Source of the DNA: Planctomycetes bacterium HGW-Planctomycetes-1
GTDB taxonomy: Bacteria > Planctomycetota > Phycisphaerae > Sedimentisphaerales > UBA12454
Reading direction: 5' to 3'
Assembly (NCBI GenBank): GCA_002839495.1
Contig: PGYD01000008.1
Span: 1-43,522 of the forward strand
Length of the DNA: 43,522 nt
Both the position numbers and the translations under genes were made by a program. How positions within the stretch are numbered: the stretch's first letter is position 1; the number at the start of each line of letters is the position of its first letter. Shown in pieces: positions 1 to 10,054 of the stretch. The notes below the pieces were generated by a model that was given only the letters and a program-made list of their open reading frames with translations, ran no database searches and had not been told where the DNA came from.

Positions 1-169
1 TTGTTTTGCCCGACCCGCTTTCGCCGACAAGTCCGAACGTACTGCCCGCGGTAATCTGAAAGCTTATATCATCGACCGCCTTGACGTGCCCGACGGTTTT
101 TCTGAGGATGCCCTTTTTTATGGCAAACCAGGTCTTCAGATTTTCGACTTTCAGTAAATTATTATTCAT
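1..169 (-). CDS. Oligopeptide/dipeptide ABC transporter ATP-binding protein OppF-like (N-terminal fragment, truncated by window edge)
   Basis: Reverse complement from ATG at 169 translates MNNNLLKVENLKTWFAIKKGILRKTVGHVKAVDDISFQITAGSTFGLVGESGSGKT, with a Walker A motif; immediately downstream of the OppD-like gene in the same operon. Confidence 0.85.
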   Translation of the reverse strand, partial: MNNNLLKVENLKTWFAIKKGILRKTVGHVKAVDDISFQITAGSTFGLVGESGSGKT

Positions 170-192
170 AATCAATTTTAAATCTTCAATTT

Positions 193-1182
193 TCAATCTT
201 CATTTTTTGCATACCAGCAGGCGGCGTAATGATTATCGCAAACTTGTCTTAATTCCGGCTCTTGCGTTTGGCATCTCTTGTCGTTGCAGCCGACAGGGCA
301 GCGCGGATGAAATTTACATCCGCTCGGAAAATTCAGCGGTTCGGGTACATTGCCCGCGATGGTATTCAGTCTTTTTTGTTTCGCTCCGAGCTGCGGCAGC
401 GAATTTAAAAGACCTTTTGTATAGGGATGCATCGGCTTGTTAAAAAGTTCCGCGCAGGAGCATCTCTCGACTATTTTCGATGCGTACATCACTGCCACAT
501 AGTCGGCCCTTTGCGCCACAACGCCCAAGTCGTGCGTTATCAGCAGGATACTCATTTTTTCGCTTTGCTGGAGTTCGTCGAGCAAATCGAGTATTTGTGC
601 CTGAATCGTAACGTCCAGCGCAGTCGTCGGCTCGTCGGCGATTAAAAGCGCCGGCTTGCACGATATCGCCATCGCAATCATAACTCTCTGCCTCATTCCG
701 CCTGAAAACTGGTGCGGATATTCGTTCAATCTCCGCCTCGGCTCGGAAATCCGAACCTTTGCAAGCATTTCTTCGGCCAGCCGTCTTGCCTCGCTGCCGG
801 ATTTTTTCTGATGAAGGGTAATCGCCTCTGTAATTTGCGTCCCGATAGTAAAAACCGGATTCAAACTCGTCATAGGCTCTTGAAAAATCATCGCGATTTT
901 ATTTCCGCGTATTTGCCGCATCTGTTTTTCGGAAATTTCAAGGGTATCCTGTCCGTTGAATAGTATTTTTCCTGCCGCGATTCTGCCCGCGGGCTTTTGC
1001 ACAAGCCGCATAATCGAAAGGGCGGTAACGCTTTTGCCGCATCCGCTTTCGCCGACAATAGCCAGTGTCCGGCCTTTTTTAATATCGAAAGAAACGTTCT
1101 GTACAGCTTTTGCCGTGCCGTTTTCGGTATCGAAAACGGTCGAAAGATTGCGAACGGACAATAGTATATTATTTTCGCTCAT
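193..1182 (-). CDS. oppD: Oligopeptide ABC transporter ATP-binding protein OppD-like
   Basis: Walker A GESGCGKS, signature FSGGMRQRVMIA, Walker B LLIADEPTTALD, C-terminal GCKFHPRCP motif of oligopeptide transporter ATPases. Confidence 0.93.
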   Translation of the reverse strand: MSENNILLSVRNLSTVFDTENGTAKAVQNVSFDIKKGRTLAIVGESGCGKSVTALSIMRLVQKPAGRIAAGKILFNGQDTLEISEKQMRQIRGNKIAMIFQEPMTSLNPVFTIGTQITEAITLHQKKSGSEARRLAEEMLAKVRISEPRRRLNEYPHQFSGGMRQRVMIAMAISCKPALLIADEPTTALDVTIQAQILDLLDELQQSEKMSILLITHDLGVVAQRADYVAVMYASKIVERCSCAELFNKPMHPYTKGLLNSLPQLGAKQKRLNTIAGNVPEPLNFPSGCKFHPRCPVGCNDKRCQTQEPELRQVCDNHYAACWYAKNED

Positions 1183-1186
1183 AGCT

Positions 1187-2137
1187 TCATTGCACCTTCA
1201 GTTTCGGGTCCAGCGAATCTCTCAAAGCGTCGCCGAATACGTTCAGCGCCAGTGAAATAAGAAATATCGCGACCGTTGCCGCCGTCATTTCCCACCAGTA
1301 TCCTTTTGGCAAATCCAGCCTTGCCGCGTCTATCATCGCCCCCCAACTCGGATTGTTCTTTTCGCCAAGCCCCAAAAAGCTCAAAATCACTTCCGCCTGT
1401 ATAAAGCTGACAAACCGCAGCGAAAAGCTGATTATAATCAGATGAAAAACATTCGGGATAAGATGTCTGAAAATTATCCTCGAACTTCCGCACCCGTAGG
1501 ATTGCGCCGCCAGGATATAATCGCGCTCCTTATGTTTCATAACCTCGCCGCGAATGAGCCTGCAGATATCCACCCAGCTCGTAAGTCCGATTGCCAGATA
1601 CACCGTCGCGATGCCCGAAAGCTCCACTTTCCCAACTCCGAGCCATTTGAGGTTCAGCGATTTTTCCCGAAGTACCAGCGCAAATGCGAGTATCAGCAGA
1701 ATATACGGAATAGAGCTCAGCGTCGTGTACAGCCATACGATAACATCGTCTATGAATCCGCGAAAGTATCCCGCCGCCGCGCCCAGCGGCACGCCTATCG
1801 CAAGGCTTATAATAGATGCCCAGAAAGCGACCGTTATAGAAACCCTTGCCCCGTAAAGCGTCTTGCGGAAAACCGACCTTCCTAAAAAGTCCGTTCCGAA
1901 TATGGCGTTCCTGCTTGGCGGCTGATATTCGGCGCCGATTTTCTGACCCCAGTTCAAAATCGGTATATCCAGTGATGTCCACTGTGCGGCATAGATAAAA
2001 AGTACAATCGCAAGATAAGCCGCTATTACCGCCAGCGCACCCATCGCCAGTTTGCGCCGCCGCAGCCGGCCCATACTGTCAGCCCAGTAGCTTCGCCCCT
2101 TAATAATAACAGTGATTTTTTCCGGCGCATTATTCAA
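1187..2137 (-). CDS. oppC: Oligopeptide ABC transporter permease OppC-like
   Basis: Multi-TM protein with FGTDFLGRSVF and the permease EAA-type loop; sits between oppB-like and oppD-like genes. Confidence 0.9.
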   Translation of the reverse strand: MNNAPEKITVIIKGRSYWADSMGRLRRRKLAMGALAVIAAYLAIVLFIYAAQWTSLDIPILNWGQKIGAEYQPPSRNAIFGTDFLGRSVFRKTLYGARVSITVAFWASIISLAIGVPLGAAAGYFRGFIDDVIVWLYTTLSSIPYILLILAFALVLREKSLNLKWLGVGKVELSGIATVYLAIGLTSWVDICRLIRGEVMKHKERDYILAAQSYGCGSSRIIFRHLIPNVFHLIIISFSLRFVSFIQAEVILSFLGLGEKNNPSWGAMIDAARLDLPKGYWWEMTAATVAIFLISLALNVFGDALRDSLDPKLKVQ

Positions 2138-3071
2138 AGCTCACCCTCGGGTCAACGATTGAATAGCATATATCGGTAATTAAATTGAACACTACGAACA
2201 GAATCGCGCCGATGAACGTCATCGCGTTTATAATCTGAAAATCTCTCGCTCCGATTGCGTCTATCATCAGATATCCCAGCCCCGGAATCCCGAAAAATCT
2301 TTCGAGCAGCAGTGAGCCGAGGAACAAAAACGGTATCGCCAGAACGACCTGCGTAATAATCGGTATCATTGCGTTTTTCAAAACGTGCCGAAACAGAACC
2401 GAACCTGTTCCAAGTCCTTTAGCGAAGGCCGTCCGCACATAATCGTTGCGTAATTCATCGAGCATAACCGTTCGGTAAAATCTCAGATTTCCGCCAAGTC
2501 CTGCGACAATGCCGATTAGCGCAGGCAGCGCAACATATTTATACACCGGCAAATCAGGCCAGAAAAATACCGGAAACATTCCCCATTTGAACGCAAGAAA
2601 ATATTGTCCGAAGAGAATAAAACTCAAAAACGGAATACTCATCATCGCAACGCAGATGAATACTGACAAAACGTCGATAATCGTTCCCCGCAGAAACGCC
2701 ACAATTATCGCAAGACTTATCGAGATAGCAAGTGTCCCGATGAACATCGGAACTGTCAGGCAAAGCGAAGGCCCCGCGCCGCGTTTGATTTTGTCGATTA
2801 TTAATTCTCTGTCGCTCCACGACCTGCCGAAGTTGAACGTCAGCGAATTTTTCAGATGGTTTATGAATTGACTGTCCCGCGACAGGAATAAAGGCTTGTC
2901 CCAGCCGTACTCGGCCCGAATTTCCTCGATTGTCTCTGCCGAGGCCGCCTTGCCCGCGATCTGGTCGGAAACGTCGCCGCTTACGATATTGAACAGTACG
3001 AACGTAATCAGTAGCACGCCGAAAACTATCGGGAGCGTATAAAGCAGTCTTCGTATTATATAAGCCGTCAT
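2130..3071 (-). CDS. oppB: Oligopeptide ABC transporter permease OppB-like
   Basis: MTAYIIRRLLYTLPIVFGVLLITFVLF N-terminus and YVRTAFAKGL EAA loop, typical of DppB/OppB. Confidence 0.92.
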   Translation of the reverse strand: MTAYIIRRLLYTLPIVFGVLLITFVLFNIVSGDVSDQIAGKAASAETIEEIRAEYGWDKPLFLSRDSQFINHLKNSLTFNFGRSWSDRELIIDKIKRGAGPSLCLTVPMFIGTLAISISLAIIVAFLRGTIIDVLSVFICVAMMSIPFLSFILFGQYFLAFKWGMFPVFFWPDLPVYKYVALPALIGIVAGLGGNLRFYRTVMLDELRNDYVRTAFAKGLGTGSVLFRHVLKNAMIPIITQVVLAIPFLFLGSLLLERFFGIPGLGYLMIDAIGARDFQIINAMTFIGAILFVVFNLITDICYSIVDPRVSFE

Positions 3072-4918
3072 TTCAGACTCCTCAAAAGCTCGTCATAAGC
3101 GGCTCGCTTGGCCGTATCGACCCTGCGGTATTGACTCAGCCCGTACCCGAAAGCGTGAGGCCTGGTATTATGCACCCAGTCGTGCACGAGAATATACGCA
3201 ACGCCGTGACTGAGAAAAACGGCAGGGCAGTCCTTAACCGCTATCTTTTCGGCCCTGCGGTAAAGTGCGTCTCGTTCGGCGCTGTCGCCCATTACGCAGA
3301 TTTGTTCGTAAAGCCGGTCGAACTCCGGATTGAAATAGTTAAAATTGTTCGGCCCAGGCGATTTATTCTTGCTGTAAAAAAGCTGTAAAAAATTCTCTTC
3401 GTCCGGATAGTCCGCTATCCACCCGAGCGAAAACAGTTGGGCGCTTTTGGTCTTAATCTTATTCTGAAACGTGGGCCAGTCCATATAATCGATTTCGACA
3501 TCGAGTCCGACCTTGCTGAAGCATAGTTTGAAAAATTCCCCGTATTGTCTGAAGACCGCATCGGTTCCCGGCATCGAAAGTCTCAGACGCGGCAGTTTTC
3601 CTCCGTGTATCTTTTCCGCTTCTTTTACGAGTTCGATTGCTTTTTGCGGGTCGTAGCTTGTCTCGGATATATTTTTTATATCCGGATTATATGTCTTCAT
3701 CAGCGGCGGAATAATTCCGTATGCCGCCTCGGCACGATTATTGGTGAACAGCTCTATATATTTATCGCGGTCGACTGCACAGCTTATCGCCTTGCGCAAA
3801 GGAAGATTTTTTCCGACGGCCTCGTCCTCCATATTGAAGCCGAGCCAGTATGTGCTCGGGTCGCGGAAAGTAAGCAGCCGGATATTACGGTTTTTCATCG
3901 TATCCGTCAGTCCGCCGCGAAAATCTATCGCCTCGGCGAAATTATCTTTCGGTATTCCCGAAACGTCGATTTTCCCCTGCATAAATAAAAACCACAAAGG
4001 CGGCGTCTCCTGCACAAGAACCATTATTATCCTGTCGTTCAGCGGCAGTTTCCTGCCTGCGTCCGCGAGAATTCCAAATTCGGCATCCGCCTCTTCGCCC
4101 TCGGACGGATAATATTCGTCTCTGAACGACGGGTTTTTGACCATCTCGATATAGCTGCCTTTGTGCCAGCGTTTCAGTTTATAAGGTCCCGTCCCGACAG
4201 GATGATTTATTATATCTTTACCGTAATATTCGACCGCCTCTTTTGCTATTGGCGCCGTCGGCAGGTGTGCGAGCAGATAGACTATCTGCGGCCACGGCTT
4301 TTTCAGCTTTATTACCAGTGTATATTTGTCCGGCATCTGCAAACCCTCGACCTCTTTTGAGTAATCGACGTCCGCTGCTCTTTTACACGTCTTTGTATAT
4401 TCCCGAAATTCGTCCAGTCCGACAATCCTGTTATCGAATATCCACCAGTTTTTGCTCAGGTATTTAATATCCGCGATGCGCTTCCAAGCGAAGACGAAAT
4501 CGTCGGCGACAAGTTCTCGGCCTTTGCCGTCCGCAAAGCAAACGTCGTCGGTAAAATAAACTCCTTTTTTAATCTTTATTGTATAGGTTAGACCGTCTGC
4601 GCTTACTGTCGGCATATCTTCCGCAAGGCAGGGGATAAGTTCGTAAGGTCTTTTGAGATAGTGATATTGATAGAGGCACTCGAGCATTTGACTGGCTATG
4701 ATTGAGGATGTCGTATCGCCTATATCGCCGGGGTCGAGTCCGCGTACTTTTGCCGTATATGCCCCGTATATAGTTGTTGTATTGTCATCGGTCTGCCTGC
4801 TGGCCAAATCGCATCCGCTCGTTATTAGAAGCACAAATGATAACAAACCGCTTAGAATCGCAGTTGTCCGGCGTGTTGTCAGGCTCTCCGTATCACGACA
4901 ATAACACATAACGCTCAC
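3068..4918 (-). CDS. oppA: Oligopeptide ABC transporter substrate-binding lipoprotein (SBP family 5)
   Basis: Lipobox-like LITSGC; SBP_bac_5 features such as HPVGTGPYKLKRWHKGSYIEMVKNPSF and LRKAISCAVDRDKYIE; 4-bp overlap with the permease gene. Confidence 0.9.
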   Translation of the reverse strand: MSVMCYCRDTESLTTRRTTAILSGLLSFVLLITSGCDLASRQTDDNTTTIYGAYTAKVRGLDPGDIGDTTSSIIASQMLECLYQYHYLKRPYELIPCLAEDMPTVSADGLTYTIKIKKGVYFTDDVCFADGKGRELVADDFVFAWKRIADIKYLSKNWWIFDNRIVGLDEFREYTKTCKRAADVDYSKEVEGLQMPDKYTLVIKLKKPWPQIVYLLAHLPTAPIAKEAVEYYGKDIINHPVGTGPYKLKRWHKGSYIEMVKNPSFRDEYYPSEGEEADAEFGILADAGRKLPLNDRIIMVLVQETPPLWFLFMQGKIDVSGIPKDNFAEAIDFRGGLTDTMKNRNIRLLTFRDPSTYWLGFNMEDEAVGKNLPLRKAISCAVDRDKYIELFTNNRAEAAYGIIPPLMKTYNPDIKNISETSYDPQKAIELVKEAEKIHGGKLPRLRLSMPGTDAVFRQYGEFFKLCFSKVGLDVEIDYMDWPTFQNKIKTKSAQLFSLGWIADYPDEENFLQLFYSKNKSPGPNNFNYFNPEFDRLYEQICVMGDSAERDALYRRAEKIAVKDCPAVFLSHGVAYILVHDWVHNTRPHAFGYGLSQYRRVDTAKRAAYDELLRSLK

Positions 4919-6030
4919 TATTGGGGTTTGGGTGGTTTTTGCATCGCAGGCGGGAAACTCCTTGCGGAACCGTCCGCGTTTTTACCGTAATCGAATCCGA
5001 CCAGGTTTGGCATTTTGCCCGCGACACTTGCCGAGCCGAAAAGAGAATCGTGTTCCGCCAGAAGTCCCGCTCCGCCGCCTTTTTCGAGCGCCCGTTTCAG
5101 TGTTCCCGGCCAGTCGGAGACAAATTGATTTACGAGTTTTTCTGACTGTACTATGACTGAGACAAGACTGCTTTTATTTTTCTCGTTAAGAGTCCCGTCG
5201 TCGAGTAGATATCTTTGTATTACTACCGAGTAAAGCGTAGCGAAGTTTCTTGCCGTTGCCCGCCGGTTTTCTCTGTCCATATCGGCCCGCTCGGCCAGTG
5301 CCCTCAGTACCGCGATATCCGTCATCTCGTCGTTTACAGTCCAGTTCATATACAATTCTATCCGCTTATTGGCGATTGACAGTAAAAGCTCGTTGGCGGA
5401 TGGCTGTTTCAATCCCGCGGCGAATTGTGCTATCGCAGAAAGAATATCGCCCGACTTCTCGTTTTCCGCCGCAGTTGTTAATTTCTGTACGAATTCGTCG
5501 GCCAATCTTTTATTTTCCTCCGATTCGTAGTTAAGCTGACGGACTATATTGGCATTTGTCAGGCAATTTACTGCCCAGTATCGGATTATAACGTTCGAGC
5601 TTTGAAGATAATCAAGAGCCGTTTTAGATAATTCAACATTTCCGAGGTCGTTAATTAAAATCAATAAGTTGGTAGTTAGCAGGGTCTTGCGGCGGCTTTC
5701 GGGCAGAACGTCCATTTTTTGGATAATTTTAGTCGTTTCGTTCTGAACGGCCGCAAAGAAACTGGGGCCGTATTGTATTTGTCCGCTTTCCAGTTCTGAT
5801 ACGCTTCTGCTTACGATAGCGGTTCGGAGAGTTGAAATATCCGAAAAATCGGTCTTTTCAAAAAATTCCTTGAAGGCTTCCGTTGCGAATTCTTCTATTA
5901 CTGCTGTATCGGCCTCAGTCAGTGATTCTTTGCTTCGGACAACGTCGATTTTTGTTGTACTTACCGCGAAAACAGGTTGGGAAACAAGCAATATAACCAG
6001 ACCGATGAAAATCCTGTAAAATCTACGCAT
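4918..6030 (-). CDS. Hypothetical secreted, alpha-helical (HEAT-like) protein
   Basis: 370-aa ORF with N-terminal signal peptide (FIGLVILLVSQPVFA); stop/start overlap with the oppA-like gene; no family recognised. Confidence 0.7.
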   Translation of the reverse strand: MRRFYRIFIGLVILLVSQPVFAVSTTKIDVVRSKESLTEADTAVIEEFATEAFKEFFEKTDFSDISTLRTAIVSRSVSELESGQIQYGPSFFAAVQNETTKIIQKMDVLPESRRKTLLTTNLLILINDLGNVELSKTALDYLQSSNVIIRYWAVNCLTNANIVRQLNYESEENKRLADEFVQKLTTAAENEKSGDILSAIAQFAAGLKQPSANELLLSIANKRIELYMNWTVNDEMTDIAVLRALAERADMDRENRRATARNFATLYSVVIQRYLLDDGTLNEKNKSSLVSVIVQSEKLVNQFVSDWPGTLKRALEKGGGAGLLAEHDSLFGSASVAGKMPNLVGFDYGKNADGSARSFPPAMQKPPKPQ

Positions 6031-6238
6031 ATTTCATAACTTCCGAAAAAAACTGAAAATAGGTAAAATTAACACCTCAAAAAATAAACAAAAAACCCCT
6101 TTCTGTCAAGGTTATTTCCCGTTTATAGGTATTGCCGCCTCGCTGGCCAACTTTTGACTGGCATTTCGGCCCGAAATCATTAAAATCCAGTGTTCTAAAT
6201 AATATGTATAAATAGAATATATTTATTGGTATATACGA

Positions 6239-7261
6239 ATGGATTTTATTGCTGACCGGAAAAATATGAAAAATTTCAGGTTAATTTTTGTATCTTTTAT
6301 AACCGTTTTATTGATTGGTATCTTTTGTTCTGCGTCTGTCTTTGCCGCCGCGGTTAACAAACAGAAAAACTCCGCCAAAAATCAGACGGACGATAAAGAT
6401 GCTGATATCAGCGACAGCAATAGTGAGCTTTTGGATGTCGTTCAAATACAGGACGCCAATTTCTCGGATGATTATATTGGCGGCGATGCCTTCAATCTCG
6501 AATTCGGGGAAGTCTTAAAAGAATATGTTAATCCGGACGGGCTTGTCAATTACGCAAAGCTCAGAAGGTATCGTGCCCAGTTGTACCAGATAGTAGCCAA
6601 ACTTGCGGACATAAAGCCCGAAGTTTATATCACTTGGTCTCGAAACGAAAAAATAGCGTTCTGGATAAATGCCTACAATATTTGCACCTTAAAGGGAATT
6701 GTCGATAATTATCCTATAAGTCCTTCTCGGATTATGCTTCTTTTTTATCCTGCCGACAGTGTTATGCACATCCGCGGCCTGAGAAACGAAACATATTTTT
6801 TGATTATGGGCATTCAATACACCCTCGACGAGATTGAAAAGGACATCCTTCTTGCCAGATTTGACGAGCCGAGGAGTTGCTTTGCTGTCAGTTATGGAAC
6901 TTTGGGCAGTGCTCCTTTGAGGAATGAGCCTTATATGGGCAATCTTCTCGAAAAGCAGCTTGACGCACAGGTGCGGGATTATTTTATCCGTGCAGGAGGC
7001 CTGAGAATTGATGAGTCCAACAGAGTAGTTTATATCTCCCCTTTGTTTAAAATGTATCAATGGCGGCAGGACGCCTTTCTAAAACGATACGGCACGGACA
7101 AGCTTTTCAGGGAAAGAACGCCTCTCGATGCCGCGATACTTAATTTTATTAAGGATTATGTCTCCGATGCCAACGCCGATTTTCTTAAACGCAGAGAATA
7201 TTCAATCGAATATATAAAATATAATTGGCAGCTTAATGAGCAGCCCCAGACTAAAGATTAA
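6239..7261 (+). CDS. DUF547 domain-containing exported protein
   Basis: Signal/TM segment then VNPDGLVNYAKLRR ... KIAFWINAYNICTLKGIVDNYP, typical of DUF547. Confidence 0.8.
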   Translation: MDFIADRKNMKNFRLIFVSFITVLLIGIFCSASVFAAAVNKQKNSAKNQTDDKDADISDSNSELLDVVQIQDANFSDDYIGGDAFNLEFGEVLKEYVNPDGLVNYAKLRRYRAQLYQIVAKLADIKPEVYITWSRNEKIAFWINAYNICTLKGIVDNYPISPSRIMLLFYPADSVMHIRGLRNETYFLIMGIQYTLDEIEKDILLARFDEPRSCFAVSYGTLGSAPLRNEPYMGNLLEKQLDAQVRDYFIRAGGLRIDESNRVVYISPLFKMYQWRQDAFLKRYGTDKLFRERTPLDAAILNFIKDYVSDANADFLKRREYSIEYIKYNWQLNEQPQTKD

Positions 7262-7273
7262 AAAGGAAAAAAT

Positions 7274-8488
7274 ATGGCAAAAAAAGGAATCAGCATCAGC
7301 TTAAACCTCAGTAATGGCAATTTCCTCTTCACAAGTGAATCTGTAACGATGGGCCATCCCGACAAAGTCGCCGACCATATCTCCGATGCGATTCTCGATG
7401 CCCATCTCGCTCAGGACCCTTTCAGCAGGGTTGCCTGTGAGACGCTCGTAAAAACCGGCCTTGCTATGGTCGCCGGCGAAATCACTTCTTCCGCCATCGT
7501 CGATATTCCCGCCGTCGTTCGTCAGACAATAAAGCAAATCGGATATACCGACCCGCAAATGGGTTTCGATTATGATAATTGCGCCGTCCTCGTCGGACTT
7601 GGCACCCAAAGCCCGGACATCTCGCAGGGCGTTACAGAAGGCAAAGGTTTGCACAAGGAGCAGGGCGCAGGCGACCAGGGTATTATGTTCGGTTTTGCCT
7701 GCAGGGAAACCCCTCAGCTTATGCCTATGCCGATTCAGCTTGCCCAAACGCTCGTCGCAAAGCTCGCTAAAATGCGCCAGACCGGCAAACTCCCTTGGCT
7801 CCGTCCCGATGGCAAAAGCCAGGTAACCGTCGAATACCGCAATAACAAACCGTATAGAATTCACACCGTCGTTATTTCTACTCAGCATTCGCCGGACATA
7901 AAATATGCAAAACTTCGCAGCGAGATAATCAAAAAGGTTATTCTGCCGGTTTTGCCGAAAAAAATGGTCGATAAAAACATCATTTATCATATTAATCCTA
8001 CCGGCAGGTTTGTCATTGGCGGCCCCAAGGGCGATTGCGGCCTGACCGGCAGAAAAATCATCGTCGATACTTACGGCGGCAGGGGCGCGCACGGCGGCGG
8101 CTGCTTTAGCGGCAAAGACCCATCAAAGGTTGACCGTTCCGCAAGTTATATGGCAAGATACATCGCAAAGAATATCGTTGCCGCCGGTCTTGCTGATGCC
8201 TGCGAAATTCAGCTCTCTTACGCTATCGGCGTTGCAGAACCCATCTCTGTCCATATCGATACAGAAGGAACCGCCAAAGTTGATGAAAGAGCCATCGAAA
8301 AAGCCGTAAAAAAAATCTTCCCCCTCACTCCCAAGGGAATTATAAATCATTTAAAGCTTCGTCGTCCGATTTACGCCGAAACTTCATATCACGGCCATTT
8401 CGGCAGAACAGGCCCAAATTTCACCTGGGAAAAAACCGATATGGCCGCCAGGTTAAGAAAAGAATTAGGACTGAAAGGTAAAAAGTAA
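7274..8488 (+). CDS. metK: S-adenosylmethionine synthetase
   Basis: [78 protein letters not shown]: MetK signatures. Confidence 0.97.
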   Translation: MAKKGISISLNLSNGNFLFTSESVTMGHPDKVADHISDAILDAHLAQDPFSRVACETLVKTGLAMVAGEITSSAIVDIPAVVRQTIKQIGYTDPQMGFDYDNCAVLVGLGTQSPDISQGVTEGKGLHKEQGAGDQGIMFGFACRETPQLMPMPIQLAQTLVAKLAKMRQTGKLPWLRPDGKSQVTVEYRNNKPYRIHTVVISTQHSPDIKYAKLRSEIIKKVILPVLPKKMVDKNIIYHINPTGRFVIGGPKGDCGLTGRKIIVDTYGGRGAHGGGCFSGKDPSKVDRSASYMARYIAKNIVAAGLADACEIQLSYAIGVAEPISVHIDTEGTAKVDERAIEKAVKKIFPLTPKGIINHLKLRRPIYAETSYHGHFGRTGPNFTWEKTDMAARLRKELGLKGKK

Positions 8489-8543
8489 TGTCTTGTGTTA
8501 ACAAAATTAATAGTTTTGCCCTTATAAATTAAGGAGATAGCTA

Positions 8544-9932
8544 ATGGACGTAAAAATTCCATTAAGCGAAAAAGACATTCCAAAACAGTGGTATAATCTC
8601 GCCGCCGACCTGCCCAGCCCGCTTCAGCCCCCGCTCGGCCCCGATGGCAAGCCGATTACCCCCGATATGCTCGCTCCCGTTTTTCCGATGAACATCATCG
8701 AGCAGGAAGTCAGCACTCAGCGATGGATTGATATCCCGCAGGAAATCCTTGAAATTTTATACCGCTGGCGGCCGGCTCCGCTTCGCAGGGCGGTCTATCT
8801 TGAAAAATATCTCAAAACTCCTGCCAAAATCTTTTATAAAGACGAAAGCACATCGCCGCCCGGCAGCCACAAACCGAACACCGCTGTCGCTCAGGCTTAT
8901 TACAACAAGGTTTTCGGCATAAAGAAAATCACTACCGAGACGGGCGCAGGACAATGGGGCTCGGCCCTCGCTTTTGCCTGCAAACTGCTCGGCCTTGAAT
9001 GCAAAGTCTATATGGTTCGCATCAGTTTCGACCAGAAACCTTTCCGCAAACTGATGATGCAGGTTTGGGGCGCAAAATGTATCGCAAGCCCGAGCGACCA
9101 GACCGAATTCGGCAGAAAAATTCTGAAAGAAATGCCCGACACTCCCGGCTCGCTCGGCATCGCTATCTCAGAAGCCATCGAGGACGCCGTCCACGACAAA
9201 ACGGGCCAGACAAGATATTCTCTCGGCAGCGTACTCAATCACGTTATGCTGCATCAGACAATCATCGGCCTCGAAGCGAAAAAACAGCTTAAAATGGTTG
9301 GCATCGACAAGCCCGACATCGTTATCGGCTGTGCCGGCGGCGGAAGCAATTTCGCGGGCCTGTCCTTCCCGTTTGTACAGGATAAAATTAACGGCGCCGA
9401 CATCGAGATTATTCCTGTTGAGCCGAAGGCTTGTCCCACTATGACCCGCGGCGAATTTGCTTACGACCATGGCGATACCGCCTGTATGACTCCGCTTTTG
9501 GCGATGCACACGCTCGGCCACGCCTTTGTTCCCGAACCCATTCACGCCGGCGGCCTCCGTTATCACGGTATGGCTCCGCTTGTTTGTCAGGCAATTGTCG
9601 AAGGTCTTTTAACTCCGAGGGCGTATCATCAGTTGAAATGTTATGAAGCTGCTCTTACTTGGGCTAATACTGAAGGTTTTATTTGTGCTCCTGAGACCAG
9701 CCACGCTATTGCCGCTGCTATTGATGAGGCGGTCAAGGCCAGAGAAGAGGGTAAGGAAAAGGTAATTCTGTTTAATTACTCCGGCCATGGCCTTATGGAT
9801 TTGACTGGTTATGATGCGTATTTGAGTGGTAAATTGGCCGATTATGAGCTGCCCGAAGATTCGCTGAAAAAATCTACAGCTTGTTTGAAGGGCCTGCCCA
9901 AACCATCGACCAAAAAATCCGGAAAATGGTGA
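8544..9932 (+). CDS. TrpB2-type tryptophan synthase beta chain-like PLP enzyme
   Basis: [40 protein letters not shown]-lysine region and [11 protein letters not shown] phosphate-binding loop; N-terminal extension typical of TrpB2 (TIGR01415-like). Confidence 0.9.
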   Translation: MDVKIPLSEKDIPKQWYNLAADLPSPLQPPLGPDGKPITPDMLAPVFPMNIIEQEVSTQRWIDIPQEILEILYRWRPAPLRRAVYLEKYLKTPAKIFYKDESTSPPGSHKPNTAVAQAYYNKVFGIKKITTETGAGQWGSALAFACKLLGLECKVYMVRISFDQKPFRKLMMQVWGAKCIASPSDQTEFGRKILKEMPDTPGSLGIAISEAIEDAVHDKTGQTRYSLGSVLNHVMLHQTIIGLEAKKQLKMVGIDKPDIVIGCAGGGSNFAGLSFPFVQDKINGADIEIIPVEPKACPTMTRGEFAYDHGDTACMTPLLAMHTLGHAFVPEPIHAGGLRYHGMAPLVCQAIVEGLLTPRAYHQLKCYEAALTWANTEGFICAPETSHAIAAAIDEAVKAREEGKEKVILFNYSGHGLMDLTGYDAYLSGKLADYELPEDSLKKSTACLKGLPKPSTKKSGKW

Positions 9933-9943
9933 AAAATATAGTT

Positions 9944-9976
9944 GCCCCTCACCCCTGTGGTGAGGGCTATTTTTTA
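9944..9976 (+). terminator. Intrinsic terminator after the trpB2-like gene
   Basis: Stem CCCTCACC (9946-9953) / GGTGAGGG (9959-9966), followed by CTATTTTTT. Confidence 0.75.
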
Positions 9977-10054
9977 GCCTTTTTCTTATTTTTTTTTGAT
10001 AAAATCATCAGGAATTTGAAAATACTATGCTTTTTGTTTAGGGAAAGGTAAGAA

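Noticed and set aside
7301-8092. 263-aa antisense ORF opposite metK
   Set aside because: Antisense to an unambiguous metK; no independent support.
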